Assembly: GCF_013782625.1 (NCBI RefSeq)
Contig: NZ_CP056199.1
Location: 948,588 to 1,012,587, forward strand
Reading direction: 5' to 3'
Length of the DNA stretch: 64,000 bases
Source: Enterobacter sp. RHBSTW-00994
GTDB lineage: Bacteria; Pseudomonadota; Gammaproteobacteria; Enterobacterales; Enterobacteriaceae
The translations under genes and the position numbers were made by a program. The notes beneath the pieces were generated by a model. That model had not been told where the DNA came from and made no database searches. It was given only the letters and a program-made list of their open reading frames with translations. Positions 55,923-64,000 of the stretch are shown in pieces. Within the stretch, counting starts at the first letter, position 1. Each line of letters starts with the position of its first letter.

Positions 55923-55955
55923 CGGGTGAGCGGGCGTTATGGCTCACCCGAAATT
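55923..55955. terminator. psiF hairpin, overlapping a CsgD-like motif pair
   Basis: CGGGTGAGC (55923-55931) pairs with GCTCACCCG (55942-55950), with a weak T-run. CGGGTGAGCG also fits the CsgD consensus CGGGKGAGNK that I recall from adrA and csgB, and the stem symmetry puts it on both strands about 90 bp before dgcC. Confidence 0.5.
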
Positions 55956-56017
55956 TCATACTTTCCCCGCCCCCTCTCTCTCTATAATTGGGAAAATGTT
56001 TCAGAATATTCCCAAAA

Positions 56018-57121
56018 ATGATGAATGATGAAAACTTTTACAATAAAGAACGCATTCGGGAAGAGTGGCATCAAAACCTTTCTCAGGATGACTCCCACCG
56101 CTCCGGTATTCGATTTTCCCGGCGGGTGCGTCTCGCTCGGGTAACCGGTCTGGCCGCCATGTTTTTCCCCATTGCGGGAGTATTGGTCACCCATCTGATT
56201 CCCGGCGGATGGTGGTTATTTTTGGTGGGTTGGGCGTTTGTCTGGCCTCACCTGGCCTGGCAACTTTCCTGCCGTTCACCTGACTCCCACAGCACCGAAA
56301 TAAATAACCTGAAACTCGATGCGATCATCGCAGGAATATGGATTGGGTTGATGGGCGTGAATGTACTGCCAGCCGTGGCACTGGTCATGATGATTGGCAT
56401 GAACATGATGGGGTCTGGCGGTTTTCGGTTATTTGTCTGCGGGATCACGATGACCGTGATTTCAACCCTGGTGACGCTACAACTGACTGGCAGAGTTGTG
56501 GCGTTTATGCCAGACCCGCTGGCATGGTGGCTGACGTTGCCTGTGATGGTCCTGTACCCGATGCTGTTTGCATGGGTGAGCCATGAGACTGCGATTAGGC
56601 TTGCTGAACACAAACGCCATCTTGAACTGATGAGTACCCGCGATGGAATGACTGGTGTATTTAACCGTCGTCACTGGGAAACATTCTTACTGAAAGAATA
56701 TGAAAATTGCCGCCGTAGCCACGGTGATGCGGCTATTTTACTTATCGATATCGACCACTTTAAGAGCATCAACGATACGTGGGGGCATGACGTCGGCGAT
56801 GAAGCTATTATCGCCATTACTCGCCAGTTGCAAATGACTCTGCGCGCAGGTGATGTGATTGGACGCTTTGGTGGCGATGAGTTTGCCGTGATTATGTCCG
56901 GGACGCCGGCCGAAAAAGCGATTGCAGCGATGTCTCGTGTTCATGAACGACTGGAAAAATTGTCGCTTCCGAGCGCACCGCAAGAGCGGTTGCATATTAG
57001 TGTCGGAATTGCGCCGTGGGGACCGCAGTTCGGACATCATCGCGAATGGTTAAAAGCGGCGGATGTTGCCCTCTATAAAGCCAAGAATGCCGGACGTGGC
57101 CGCACTGAAGTGGCGGCATAA
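56018..57121 (+). CDS. dgcC: Diguanylate cyclase DgcC (AdrA, YaiC)
   Basis: Membrane c-di-GMP synthase that activates cellulose production under CsgD control. An N-terminal MASE2 region with several membrane helices (about 35-190) is followed by a GGDEF domain with the intact signature GRFGGDEF and the RxxD inhibitory site (RAGD) upstream. ATG 56018 gives 367 residues. The E. coli start (MFPK) corresponds to an ATA codon here, so the start has shifted; TTG 55988 would add ten residues. Neither has a clear ribosome site. Confidence 0.93.
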   Translation: MMNDENFYNKERIREEWHQNLSQDDSHRSGIRFSRRVRLARVTGLAAMFFPIAGVLVTHLIPGGWWLFLVGWAFVWPHLAWQLSCRSPDSHSTEINNLKLDAIIAGIWIGLMGVNVLPAVALVMMIGMNMMGSGGFRLFVCGITMTVISTLVTLQLTGRVVAFMPDPLAWWLTLPVMVLYPMLFAWVSHETAIRLAEHKRHLELMSTRDGMTGVFNRRHWETFLLKEYENCRRSHGDAAILLIDIDHFKSINDTWGHDVGDEAIIAITRQLQMTLRAGDVIGRFGGDEFAVIMSGTPAEKAIAAMSRVHERLEKLSLPSAPQERLHISVGIAPWGPQFGHHREWLKAADVALYKAKNAGRGRTEVAA

Positions 57122-57137
57122 CGTCCGGAGGTACATC

Positions 57138-57947
57138 TTAAGATTTACTGAGCTTTTCTGATTTTTCCATGCATTTTGCCATCGCTTCTATGACGGCTGC
57201 GCGGAACCCGCGCTCTTCAAGTACACGCACTGCTTCAATGGTTGTCCCGCCTGGTGAGCACACCATATCCTTCAGCTCACCCGGATGTTTACCGGTTTCC
57301 AGCACCATTTTGGCTGAACCCATTACTGCCTGGGCTGCAAATTTATAGGCCTGGGCTCGTGGCATACCGCCGAGAACCGCGGCATCAGCCATTGCTTCGA
57401 GAAACATGAAGACATAGGCTGGCGCCGATCCGCTCACACCCACAACCGGGTGGATCATTGCTTCAGCGATCACTTCAGCTTCGCCAAAGCAGCGGAAAAT
57501 ATTCAATACATCCGCCACGTCCTCTGGAGTGACCAATGCATTAGGCGTTACAGAGGTCATTCCTGCATTAACCAGCGATGGCGTATTCGGCATGGCGCGG
57601 ACGATTTTACGATCGTGGCCTAATGCCCTGGCCAGTTGATCCAGTGTGACACCTGCCGCAATCGACACAACCAGCGTATCTTTGTTCAGACTTGAGGTCA
57701 CTTCACTCAGGACTTTGATCATGATGTTAGGTTTGACTGCGCCAAAGACAATATCAGCAACCTGGGCGACTTCCTGTGCGCTTTCCGCAGCATTGATACC
57801 GTACTCATCGCGCAATGCGGCAACTTTATCGGGCGAGGGAGTATAGACCCAAATTTGTCCAGGCAGAACCTGTCCACTGGCAATGAGACCACCAAGAATG
57901 GCTTTTCCCATGTTGCCACAGCCAATAAAGCCGATTTTCTTCTCCAT
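57138..57947 (-). CDS. proC: Pyrroline-5-carboxylate reductase
   Basis: 269 residues (an adjacent ATG at 57950 adds one). Last step of proline synthesis, NAD(P)H-dependent reduction of pyrroline-5-carboxylate. The Rossmann motif GFIGCGNMG is at the N-terminus, with VRAMPNTP and the C-terminal signature GGTTIEAVRVLEERGFR. It ends 16 bp from the convergent dgcC stop and is divergent from yaiI. Confidence 0.97.
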   Translation of the reverse strand: MEKKIGFIGCGNMGKAILGGLIASGQVLPGQIWVYTPSPDKVAALRDEYGINAAESAQEVAQVADIVFGAVKPNIMIKVLSEVTSSLNKDTLVVSIAAGVTLDQLARALGHDRKIVRAMPNTPSLVNAGMTSVTPNALVTPEDVADVLNIFRCFGEAEVIAEAMIHPVVGVSGSAPAYVFMFLEAMADAAVLGGMPRAQAYKFAAQAVMGSAKMVLETGKHPGELKDMVCSPGGTTIEAVRVLEERGFRAAVIEAMAKCMEKSEKLSKS

Positions 57948-58052
57948 CATGTCTCTCCGTTATTATGCGTTGTTGTCTCTGATTGATAGCTTTATAGCTT
58001 AACAATGAAAAGCAGGCGACAATAGCAATCAATGTCATCATGAGGAGACAAC

Positions 58053-58511
58053 ATGGCAATTTGGGTAGATGCGGACGCGTGTCCGAATGTGATTAAAGAA
58101 ATTTTATTTCGTGCGGCTGAGCGCGTACAGATGCCGTTAACGTTGGTTGCCAATCAGAACTTACGTGTACCACCTTCGAAGTTTATCCGTTCGATGCGTG
58201 TCCCTGCCGGGTTTGACGTCGCGGATAACGAAATTGTGCGCCTGTGCAGTCCAGAGGATTTGGTGATCACTGCGGATATCCCACTGGCGGCGGAAGTACT
58301 GGAGAAAGGCGCTGCGGCTTTGAATCCACGTGGTGAGCGCTATTCACCATCAACAATACGCCAGAAACTGACCATGCGTGATTTTATGGATACCCTGCGG
58401 GCCAGTGGTGTTCAAACAGGTGGGCCAGACAGTCTTTCTCAGCGAGACCGACAACTTTTTGCAGCGGAGCTGGATAAATGGCTGCTGGAAGTGAAACGTC
58501 GTACCGCGTAA
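58053..58511 (+). CDS. yaiI: YaiI, UPF0178 protein
   Basis: 152 residues. The N-terminus WVDADACPN and the later [18 protein letters not shown] are the family signatures, resembling a PIN/NYN-type nuclease arrangement of acidic residues; no activity is established to my knowledge. TGAGGAG precedes the start. Same position as in E. coli, divergent from proC. Confidence 0.95.
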   Translation: MAIWVDADACPNVIKEILFRAAERVQMPLTLVANQNLRVPPSKFIRSMRVPAGFDVADNEIVRLCSPEDLVITADIPLAAEVLEKGAAALNPRGERYSPSTIRQKLTMRDFMDTLRASGVQTGGPDSLSQRDRQLFAAELDKWLLEVKRRTA

Positions 58512-58600
58512 TGATAAGCATTGCTAAATTGTGGTACAGTGTGGCAACTGCAGGGTTGTCATTGAGTACCGCTTTGCAGTAAAGTTAGCGCAACATCTAC

Positions 58601-58618
58601 TGCAATCATTTCTTTACA
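58601..58618 (+). promoter_or_regulatory. TyrR box upstream of aroL
   Basis: TGCAATCATTTCTTTACA fits TGTAAA-N6-TTTACA in 10 of 12 fixed positions, 38 bp before the aroL start. E. coli aroL is repressed by TyrR (with TrpR) through several boxes; the other boxes are not clear here. Confidence 0.6.
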
Positions 58619-58656
58619 GTCTTCACGCCGTCCGGCATCAAGGGGAACACCTGGTT

Positions 58657-59181
58657 ATGACCCAACCCATCTTTTTAGTTGGCCCCCGTGGCTGTGGGAA
58701 AACCACCGTTGGACTGGAACTGGCACGCGTGTGTCAAAGTCAGTTTGTCGATACCGACCACTGGCTGCAAACGCATGCTGGCGTTACCATTGCAGAGATT
58801 GTTGAAAAGGAAGGCTGGGAAAGTTTTCGTGCGCGTGAAACGGCCACGTTAGAAGCGGTCACTGCTCCTTCAACCATTATTGCGACCGGCGGCGGTATTA
58901 TCCTTGCCGAATGTAATCGCCAGTTTATGCGCGAAAAAGGCGTTGTGATTTATCTCTGCGCTCCCGTACCTACGCTGGTTGAACGCCTGGAGGCATTTCC
59001 TGAAGAAGGGCAGCGCCCTACGTTAACCGGTAAGCCGATAAGTGAAGAAGTGAGTGACGTGCTGGCTGAACGCGATGCGCTATACCGCGAAGCGGCGCAT
59101 CATGTGGTTGATGCTTCTCTGACACCTGAACAGGTTGTCCACTCGATTACCACGGCGTTACGCCTCGCCTGCGCCAGCTAG
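58657..59181 (+). CDS. aroL: Shikimate kinase II
   Basis: 174 residues from ATG 58657 (AAGGGG upstream); 42 more codons of open frame upstream overlap the regulatory region. Phosphorylates shikimate in aromatic amino-acid synthesis. Walker [10 protein letters not shown] is at 9-17, the shikimate-binding DTDHWLQ and FRARE follow, then the GGGI loop in ATGGGIIL and the lid LRPTL-like QRPTLTGKP. yaiA follows 44 bp downstream, as in the E. coli aroL-yaiA operon. Confidence 0.97.
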   Translation: MTQPIFLVGPRGCGKTTVGLELARVCQSQFVDTDHWLQTHAGVTIAEIVEKEGWESFRARETATLEAVTAPSTIIATGGGIILAECNRQFMREKGVVIYLCAPVPTLVERLEAFPEEGQRPTLTGKPISEEVSDVLAERDALYREAAHHVVDASLTPEQVVHSITTALRLACAS

Positions 59182-59225
59182 CTGGCGTCTATACTTATAG
59201 TTCAGCCCAACAGCCAGGATGAACT

Positions 59226-59417
59226 ATGCCAAACAGACCTCCTTACCCACGTCATGCGCGCATTATTACTGTAGAAAAAGGTCATCCAGGGCATACCGTG
59301 ACCTGGTTTCAATTGCGTGCGGACTATCCCACTCCGGATTCGCTTATCAGCGAACACGAGACTGAAAATGAAGCGCTGGATGCCAAACAGCGCTACGAAG
59401 ATCCCGAAAAAATCTGA
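59226..59417 (+). CDS. yaiA: YaiA, small protein of unknown function
   Basis: 63 residues, same length and place as E. coli YaiA. Soluble, with no signal or membrane segment; contains the phrase [13 protein letters not shown]. In E. coli it is co-transcribed with aroL and so falls under TyrR. The 238 bp after it, before aroM, contain no further gene that I can support. Confidence 0.93.
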   Translation: MPNRPPYPRHARIITVEKGHPGHTVTWFQLRADYPTPDSLISEHETENEALDAKQRYEDPEKI

Positions 59418-59655
59418 ACGACATCTCAATCTGTCCATAACTGTGCCCAAATCACACTTTTCACTCATCGGGAATGTTAAGCAGGAGTTAATATTTAGTT
59501 ATTACAGGTAGATTCGGACAGGCCCGCCGATCTTTACATTTCGGTGTACAGATCACCTGCTACGCTTTTGTGCTGTTTCGTTGAAAACATGAACTGTGCA
59601 GCGTAGTGAGCCTGTACCTGTGTGACAGCTGTGGTAGTGATGAAAGGCGATCAAA

Positions 59656-60333
59656 ATGAAGGCGACGTTGGCGATCCTCACCATTGGTGTGGTCCCTGTA
59701 AGCGAAGTATTACCGCTCTTAACTGAGCATGTCTCTGAACAACAAATCACACATCTTAGCTTGCTGGGTAAGATGAGTCGGGAAGAGGTCATGGAAGACT
59801 ACGCGCTTGAAGAGGGTGAGGACCCCCTACCGACGTTATTAAGTGACGGTAAACTGGCGAATGTGTCACGTCAGAAAATCGAGCGCTCACTTCAGGGGGT
59901 AATCGAAGTGCTCGATAATCAAGGGTATGACGTTATTTTACTGATGAGTACGGCCCCGATTCAGGGCCTGCTTGCGCGTAATGCGATTCTGCTGGAGCCC
60001 ATGCGGATTATCCCGCCGCTGGTGGCTTCGATTGTCGATGGACATCAGGTGGGGGTCATTGTCCCAATAGAAGAGCTTCTGGATAATCAGGCCGCTAAAT
60101 GGAGCGCCCTTGAGCGCACACCATCGTATGCACTGGCTAATCCAGTCGGGGGTAGTGAAGCAACGCTTATTGCCGCAGGGCAGGCATTGCTCGATCAGGG
60201 GGCTGATGTGTTGATACTGGACTGTCTCGGATTTCACCAGCGACATCGTGATTTATTGCAAAAAGCGCTGGATGTACCGGTCCTGTTATCCAACGTGCTG
60301 ATGGCACGTCTGGCATCAGAATTACTGGCGTAA
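59656..60333 (+). CDS. aroM: AroM family protein
   Basis: 225 residues, E. coli length. Despite its name the enzyme activity is not established; the fold resembles the Asp/Glu/hydantoin racemase group ([31 protein letters not shown] near the end). GCGATCAAA lies before the start with a weak ribosome site. In E. coli it is co-regulated with aroL by TyrR. ppnP follows about 70 bp downstream. Confidence 0.94.
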   Translation: MKATLAILTIGVVPVSEVLPLLTEHVSEQQITHLSLLGKMSREEVMEDYALEEGEDPLPTLLSDGKLANVSRQKIERSLQGVIEVLDNQGYDVILLMSTAPIQGLLARNAILLEPMRIIPPLVASIVDGHQVGVIVPIEELLDNQAAKWSALERTPSYALANPVGGSEATLIAAGQALLDQGADVLILDCLGFHQRHRDLLQKALDVPVLLSNVLMARLASELLA

Positions 60334-60371
60334 TGATTTTGCGTGACAGGTTATGAGCATGGCCCCTATAG

Positions 60372-60689
<318 letters not shown>

Positions 60690-60693
60690 GATT

Positions 60694-60723
60694 GTTCCCC
60701 TCTCCTTTACGGGAGAGGGGAAC
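60694..60723. repeat. Dispersed hairpin repeat between ppnP and rdgC
   Basis: GTTCCCCTCTCC (60694-60705) pairs perfectly with GGAGAGGGGAAC (60712-60723). No T-run; may still end both convergent transcripts. Confidence 0.8.
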
Positions 60724-60727
60724 AGCG

Positions 60728-61639
60728 TTAGCGCTGCGCTTCCCCGCCTAAGCCTTCTACCAGACTCTGAATCAAGGCCGCCAGTTCGCCAGTCATCAGG
60801 ATAAAGTCCGCGTCAAAGCGTTGGGCAAAATCTTCGCGGTCGATATCTTCGTTCTGGTCACGAAGTTCGTCGCAGAACTTCAGACGTTTCACGGAACCGT
60901 CGTCGCACATCACAAACTGGATGCGTTGCTGCCAGTCCAGTGCCAGTTTTGTGACGACTTTGCCTGCTTCAATGTGTACGGCTATTTCGTCGCTCACCAG
61001 ATCCTGTTTTTTCGCGCGGATCACGCCGCCATCTTCAAGCAGAGCTTTCAACTCCGCTTCATCCAGCAACTGGAAGCCCTGGGCAGCACTGCCGCTACGT
61101 ACCCACTCGGTCAGCGTCAGCTCAATAGGCGTTTCCATTGCCAGTGGGACCACGGGTAAAGAGCCGAGGCTTTTACGCAGCAGAGCCAGGGTGTCTTCTG
61201 CCTTCTTGGCACTGGCGCAGTCGACCATGATCAACCCGTTTACGGTGTCGATCCACATCATGGTTTGATTGAAACGGCTGAAGGCACGCGGCAGCAGCGA
61301 GTGCAGAACTTCATCTTTCAGCGAATCTTTTTCGGTTTTTTTCAGCTTACGACCCTGTTCGGCCTCCAGCTTGAAGATCTTCGCTTCGAGCGCCTGCTTA
61401 ACCACCGGCGTTGGCAGGATTTTTTCTTCTTTACGGGCGCAGACGATGATTTGACCATTGGTCGTGTGGGTCAGAGCATCGCTTTGTGAACCCATCGGAG
61501 GAACCCAACCGGTTTTGGCCATATCCTGGCTACCGCAAGGGGTAAACGCATAAGCGGCTAACTGTTTTTCCATCTCTTCTGCGCTCAGCGAGACGTCGCG
61601 GCTGAGACGGTAAACCATCAAATTTTTGAACCACAGCAT
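60728..61639 (-). CDS. rdgC: RdgC, recombination-associated ring protein
   Basis: 303 residues from ATG 61639 ([14 protein letters not shown]), the E. coli length; four extra codons of frame upstream are unsupported. RdgC forms a dimeric ring on DNA and inhibits RecA filament promotion; it becomes essential in some recombination mutants. The conserved middle segment [25 protein letters not shown] is visible. Divergent from mak. Confidence 0.97.
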   Translation of the reverse strand: MLWFKNLMVYRLSRDVSLSAEEMEKQLAAYAFTPCGSQDMAKTGWVPPMGSQSDALTHTTNGQIIVCARKEEKILPTPVVKQALEAKIFKLEAEQGRKLKKTEKDSLKDEVLHSLLPRAFSRFNQTMMWIDTVNGLIMVDCASAKKAEDTLALLRKSLGSLPVVPLAMETPIELTLTEWVRSGSAAQGFQLLDEAELKALLEDGGVIRAKKQDLVSDEIAVHIEAGKVVTKLALDWQQRIQFVMCDDGSVKRLKFCDELRDQNEDIDREDFAQRFDADFILMTGELAALIQSLVEGLGGEAQR

Positions 61640-61762
61640 GATAATTTCCACGGCCTTGTCGTTAAATCAGCGGGCATGATAACGAATTGTCGCATCGCTT
61701 GCATTGCTAATCGGGTAGCTGGCTTCTACTCTGTTGATAATCAAAATAAAGAGGAGTGCCTT

Positions 61763-62668
61763 GTGCGTATTGGTATTGATTTAGGCGGAACCAAAACAGA
61801 AGTCATCGCACTGGGCGAGCAGGGGGAACAATGGTTTCGCCACCGCCTGCCAACACCGCGTGATGATTATCGGCAAACCATTGAAACCATCGCATCGCTT
61901 GTCGACATGGCAGAAAAAGCAACGGGGCAAACAGGCACTGTTGGGATGGGGATCCCCGGCTCTATTTCGCCTTACACGGGCGTGGTGAAAAATGCGAACT
62001 CTACCTGGCTTAATGGTCAGCCTTTTGATAAGGATTTAAGCGCTCGTCTTAACCGTGAAGTCCGTCTGGCCAATGATGCCAACTGTCTGGCCGTTTCTGA
62101 GGCCATTGATGGCGCAGCGGCGGGCGCGAAAACCGTGTTTGCCGTCATCATTGGTACGGGCTGTGGTGCGGGGGTGGCGTTTAATGGGCGCTCGCACATC
62201 GGGGGAAACGGTACTGCGGGTGAATGGGGGCATAACCCTTTGCCATGGCCGGATGACGATGAGCTGAAATATCGCGCTGAAGTGCCGTGTTACTGCGGTA
62301 AGCAGGGCTGCATTGAGACCTTCATCTCAGGAACCGGGTTTGCTACCGACTACCGTCGCCTGAGCGGTCATCCGCTGAAAGGCAGTGAAATCATGCATCT
62401 TGTTGGGGAAAACGATCCCATTGCAGAGCGTGCGTTAAGCCGTTATGAGATGCGTCTGGCGAAATCACTGGCACACGTAGTGAATATTCTGGATCCTGAT
62501 GTGATTGTGTTGGGCGGTGGGATGAGTAACGTCGATCGTCTGTACACCACAGTACCGAATCTGGTGAAACAGTGGGTGTTCGGTGGAGAATGTGAAACGC
62601 CTATCCGCAAAGCGGTCCACGGAGATTCCAGCGGCGTGCGCGGCGCGGCGTGGTTGTGGCCGGAATAA
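61763..62668 (+). CDS. mak: Manno(fructo)kinase, ROK family
   Basis: 301 residues from GTG 61763 behind GAGGAG, as in E. coli where GTG is also used. Phosphorylates fructose and mannose. The ROK phosphate motif DLGGTKTE opens the protein; catalytic Asp is in [11 protein letters not shown], and the zinc motif is CYCGKQGC with GEWGHNPLP before it. araJ, which follows in K-12, is missing; sbcC lies directly downstream in convergent orientation. Confidence 0.97.
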   Translation: MRIGIDLGGTKTEVIALGEQGEQWFRHRLPTPRDDYRQTIETIASLVDMAEKATGQTGTVGMGIPGSISPYTGVVKNANSTWLNGQPFDKDLSARLNREVRLANDANCLAVSEAIDGAAAGAKTVFAVIIGTGCGAGVAFNGRSHIGGNGTAGEWGHNPLPWPDDDELKYRAEVPCYCGKQGCIETFISGTGFATDYRRLSGHPLKGSEIMHLVGENDPIAERALSRYEMRLAKSLAHVVNILDPDVIVLGGGMSNVDRLYTTVPNLVKQWVFGGECETPIRKAVHGDSSGVRGAAWLWPE

Positions 62669-62691
62669 AAGCAAAACGGCAACATTTTTAT

Positions 62692-62714
62692 GCCCTCTCC
62701 CAAAGGGAGAGGGC
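62692..62714. repeat. Dispersed hairpin repeat between mak and sbcC
   Basis: GCCCTCTCCC, loop AAA, GGGAGAGGGC: a perfect 10-bp stem, followed by a partial extension CAGGGGGAGGGC. Confidence 0.8.
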
Positions 62715-62753
62715 CAGGGGGAGGGCTGCAGACCGAACAGATCTACCCCACCA

Positions 62754-64000
62754 TCACTCCACCGAAAACGCTTTATCCAGCTTGCTGTAACCTAGTCCGT
62801 TGATTTTTTTCACTTTGATCTGCACCGGAATGCGCTCTTTCATCGCCTCCACATGGCTGATAACGCCGATGGTTTTCCCGGTGGCGTTTAAGGCATCCAG
62901 CGCATCCAGCGCGGTGTCCAGCGTTTCGCTATCCAGCGTGCCGAATCCTTCGTCAAGGAACAGCGAATCGATCCGCGTTTTGTGGCTGACCAAATCGGAG
63001 AGTGCCAGAGCCAGGGCAAGGCTCACGAGGAAGCTTTCCCCACCTGAAAGCGTGCGCGTATCGCGAACTGCATCTGCCTGCCAGGTATCAACCACTTCCA
63101 GCTCCAGTGCATCGCTGGCTTTACGTTGCAGCAGGTAGCGCCCGTGCAGGCGGTTGAGCTGCTGGTTAGCAAGCCACACCAGGTTATCCAGGGTCAGGCC
63201 CTGGGCGAACTTACGGAAGCGATCGCCTGTGCTGGAGCCAATCAGCGAATTCAGATAGCCCCAGTCGTCGGCAAGGTGAGCGGCCTCTTCAATCTGTTGC
63301 CGTAACGTTTGCTGATGCTGGCGGTTATCACTGTCCTGTTTCAGTTGCTGGCGAATTTCACCCTGGCGGGTAGTATTTTCGCGCAGGGTGAGTGCGATGT
63401 GTTGTAACTGCGCTTGTAGCGTGACGGTGTCAGATTCCAGCGCATCAGGGCGATGCTGCTGATGCTCATGCAGCTGCTGATTCGCCTGACTGGAAAGTGC
63501 GGTGGCTTGCTGGAGTTGGTTATCCAGGGTTTGTTTTAGCTGTTCCAGACGGCGCAGGATATCGTCATCAAGCAGTGCTGCCAGGAAAGCCTCCTGATTG
63601 GCAAATACGCTTGCCGTAAGCGCCGCCGAAAACTGTGCCTGAGCGTGTTGAAGGCGTTCGCTTTCCAGATTTTCCTGCTGTTGCAGCGTTGTTAGCTGGC
63701 TTTGCAAGGATACGCACGTATTGTGGATCTCGCGCCAGTTCTCCGGGATATCGGATTCTGCTTCAGCGCTATCCCTCTCAGGAAGCGTATCAAGCAGCGG
63801 CGTCAGGGCGTCGATACGCGCTTGTATTGCGTTTTGCTGAGTTAGTTTTTCCTGCCAGCACGCAAATTCGTTCTCACGTTCTGCCAGCCAGGACGTTTCT
63901 GTGCCTTCGGCGGGTGCGCTCAGTGAAAGGGGATGCAGAGCCGTTTCCAGCGTAAGGCGGGTTGCCTCAATCTGTTGCTGGCACTGACGTTTCTGCGCTT
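62754..64000 (-). CDS. sbcC: SbcC nuclease subunit, C-terminal part (cut by window end)
   Basis: About 415 C-terminal residues; the frame is open to the window edge. SbcC is the Rad50-like ATPase of the SbcCD nuclease that opens hairpins and processes DNA ends. Visible are a long Gln-rich coiled coil, the ABC signature LSGGESFLVSLALALALSD, Walker B LFLDEGFGTLD and the switch His in GVISHVEAM. The N-terminal Walker A, the zinc hook and most of the coiled coil lie beyond the window. Confidence 0.96.
   Translation of the reverse strand, partial: AQKRQCQQQIEATRLTLETALHPLSLSAPAEGTETSWLAERENEFACWQEKLTQQNAIQARIDALTPLLDTLPERDSAEAESDIPENWREIHNTCVSLQSQLTTLQQQENLESERLQHAQAQFSAALTASVFANQEAFLAALLDDDILRRLEQLKQTLDNQLQQATALSSQANQQLHEHQQHRPDALESDTVTLQAQLQHIALTLRENTTRQGEIRQQLKQDSDNRQHQQTLRQQIEEAAHLADDWGYLNSLIGSSTGDRFRKFAQGLTLDNLVWLANQQLNRLHGRYLLQRKASDALELEVVDTWQADAVRDTRTLSGGESFLVSLALALALSDLVSHKTRIDSLFLDEGFGTLDSETLDTALDALDALNATGKTIGVISHVEAMKERIPVQIKVKKINGLGYSKLDKAFSVE

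Overview
The window is chromosomal DNA from an enterobacterium close to Escherichia coli. Gene order and protein sequences match the E. coli dinB–sbcC interval, but the proteins have diverged and several genes are gained or lost. Citrobacter is the most likely genus, with Enterobacter-type relatives possible; I could not run a species-level comparison. Conserved blocks are dinB, pepD-gpt-frsA-crl-phoE-proBA-thrW on the left and mmuPM, tauABCD, hemB, ampH, sbmA-yaiW, yaiY, yaiZ, ddlA, iraP, phoA-psiF, dgcC, proC, yaiI, aroL-yaiA, aroM, ppnP, rdgC, mak and sbcC (cut by the window end) on the right.

Between the tRNA-Thr gene thrW (9.1 kb) and mmuP (36.9 kb) lies a variable region. thrW is a known integration hotspot (CP4-6 sits there in E. 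coli K-12). The only trace of an integrating element is a decayed tyrosine integrase that has lost its catalytic tyrosine. Next comes a contact-dependent growth inhibition (CDI) locus, 10.1–25.0 kb: cdiB (outer-membrane exporter), an HlyC-like acyltransferase, a 3105-residue cdiA with a membrane-type C-terminal toxin, and its small membrane immunity gene. Two orphan toxin/immunity modules follow. The first carries a 688-bp near-identical copy of the cdiA pretoxin region, in frame, so recombination could swap the toxin for an Ntox21-like putative RNase. The second has a diverged relative of the main membrane toxin and its own immunity gene. An IS3-family element closes the locus and truncates a secreted-protein gene.

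The rest of the variable region (26.3–36.8 kb) holds metabolic, transport and regulatory genes: a secreted protein of unknown function, a Tat-type esterase, a LysE exporter, a topAI/yjhX toxin gene coupled to a methyltransferase instead of the K-12 partner yjhQ, a HAMP-GAF-GGDEF diguanylate cyclase, an AI-2E family permease, an arginase-fold protein divergent from a LysR regulator, a Bcr/CflA exporter and a GFA-domain protein.

The right half combines sulfur supply (S-methylmethionine use by MmuPM, taurine use by TauABCD), haem synthesis (HemB), peptide uptake and cell wall (SbmA, YaiW, AmpH, DdlA), phosphate starvation (PhoA, PsiF, with PhoE at the left; pho boxes visible), stress and biofilm signalling (IraP, DgcC), and proline and aromatic biosynthesis (ProC, AroL). 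Additions relative to K-12 are an OlsF-like bifunctional acyltransferase next to hemB, an isochorismatase-fold hydrolase between ampH and sbmA, and an MdtG-like exporter beside ddlA. A family of CCCTCTCCC/GGGAGAGGG hairpins recurs between genes from 39 kb to 63 kb. Where the longest open frame starts upstream of the usual family start, I give the start supported by homology and ribosome binding site.
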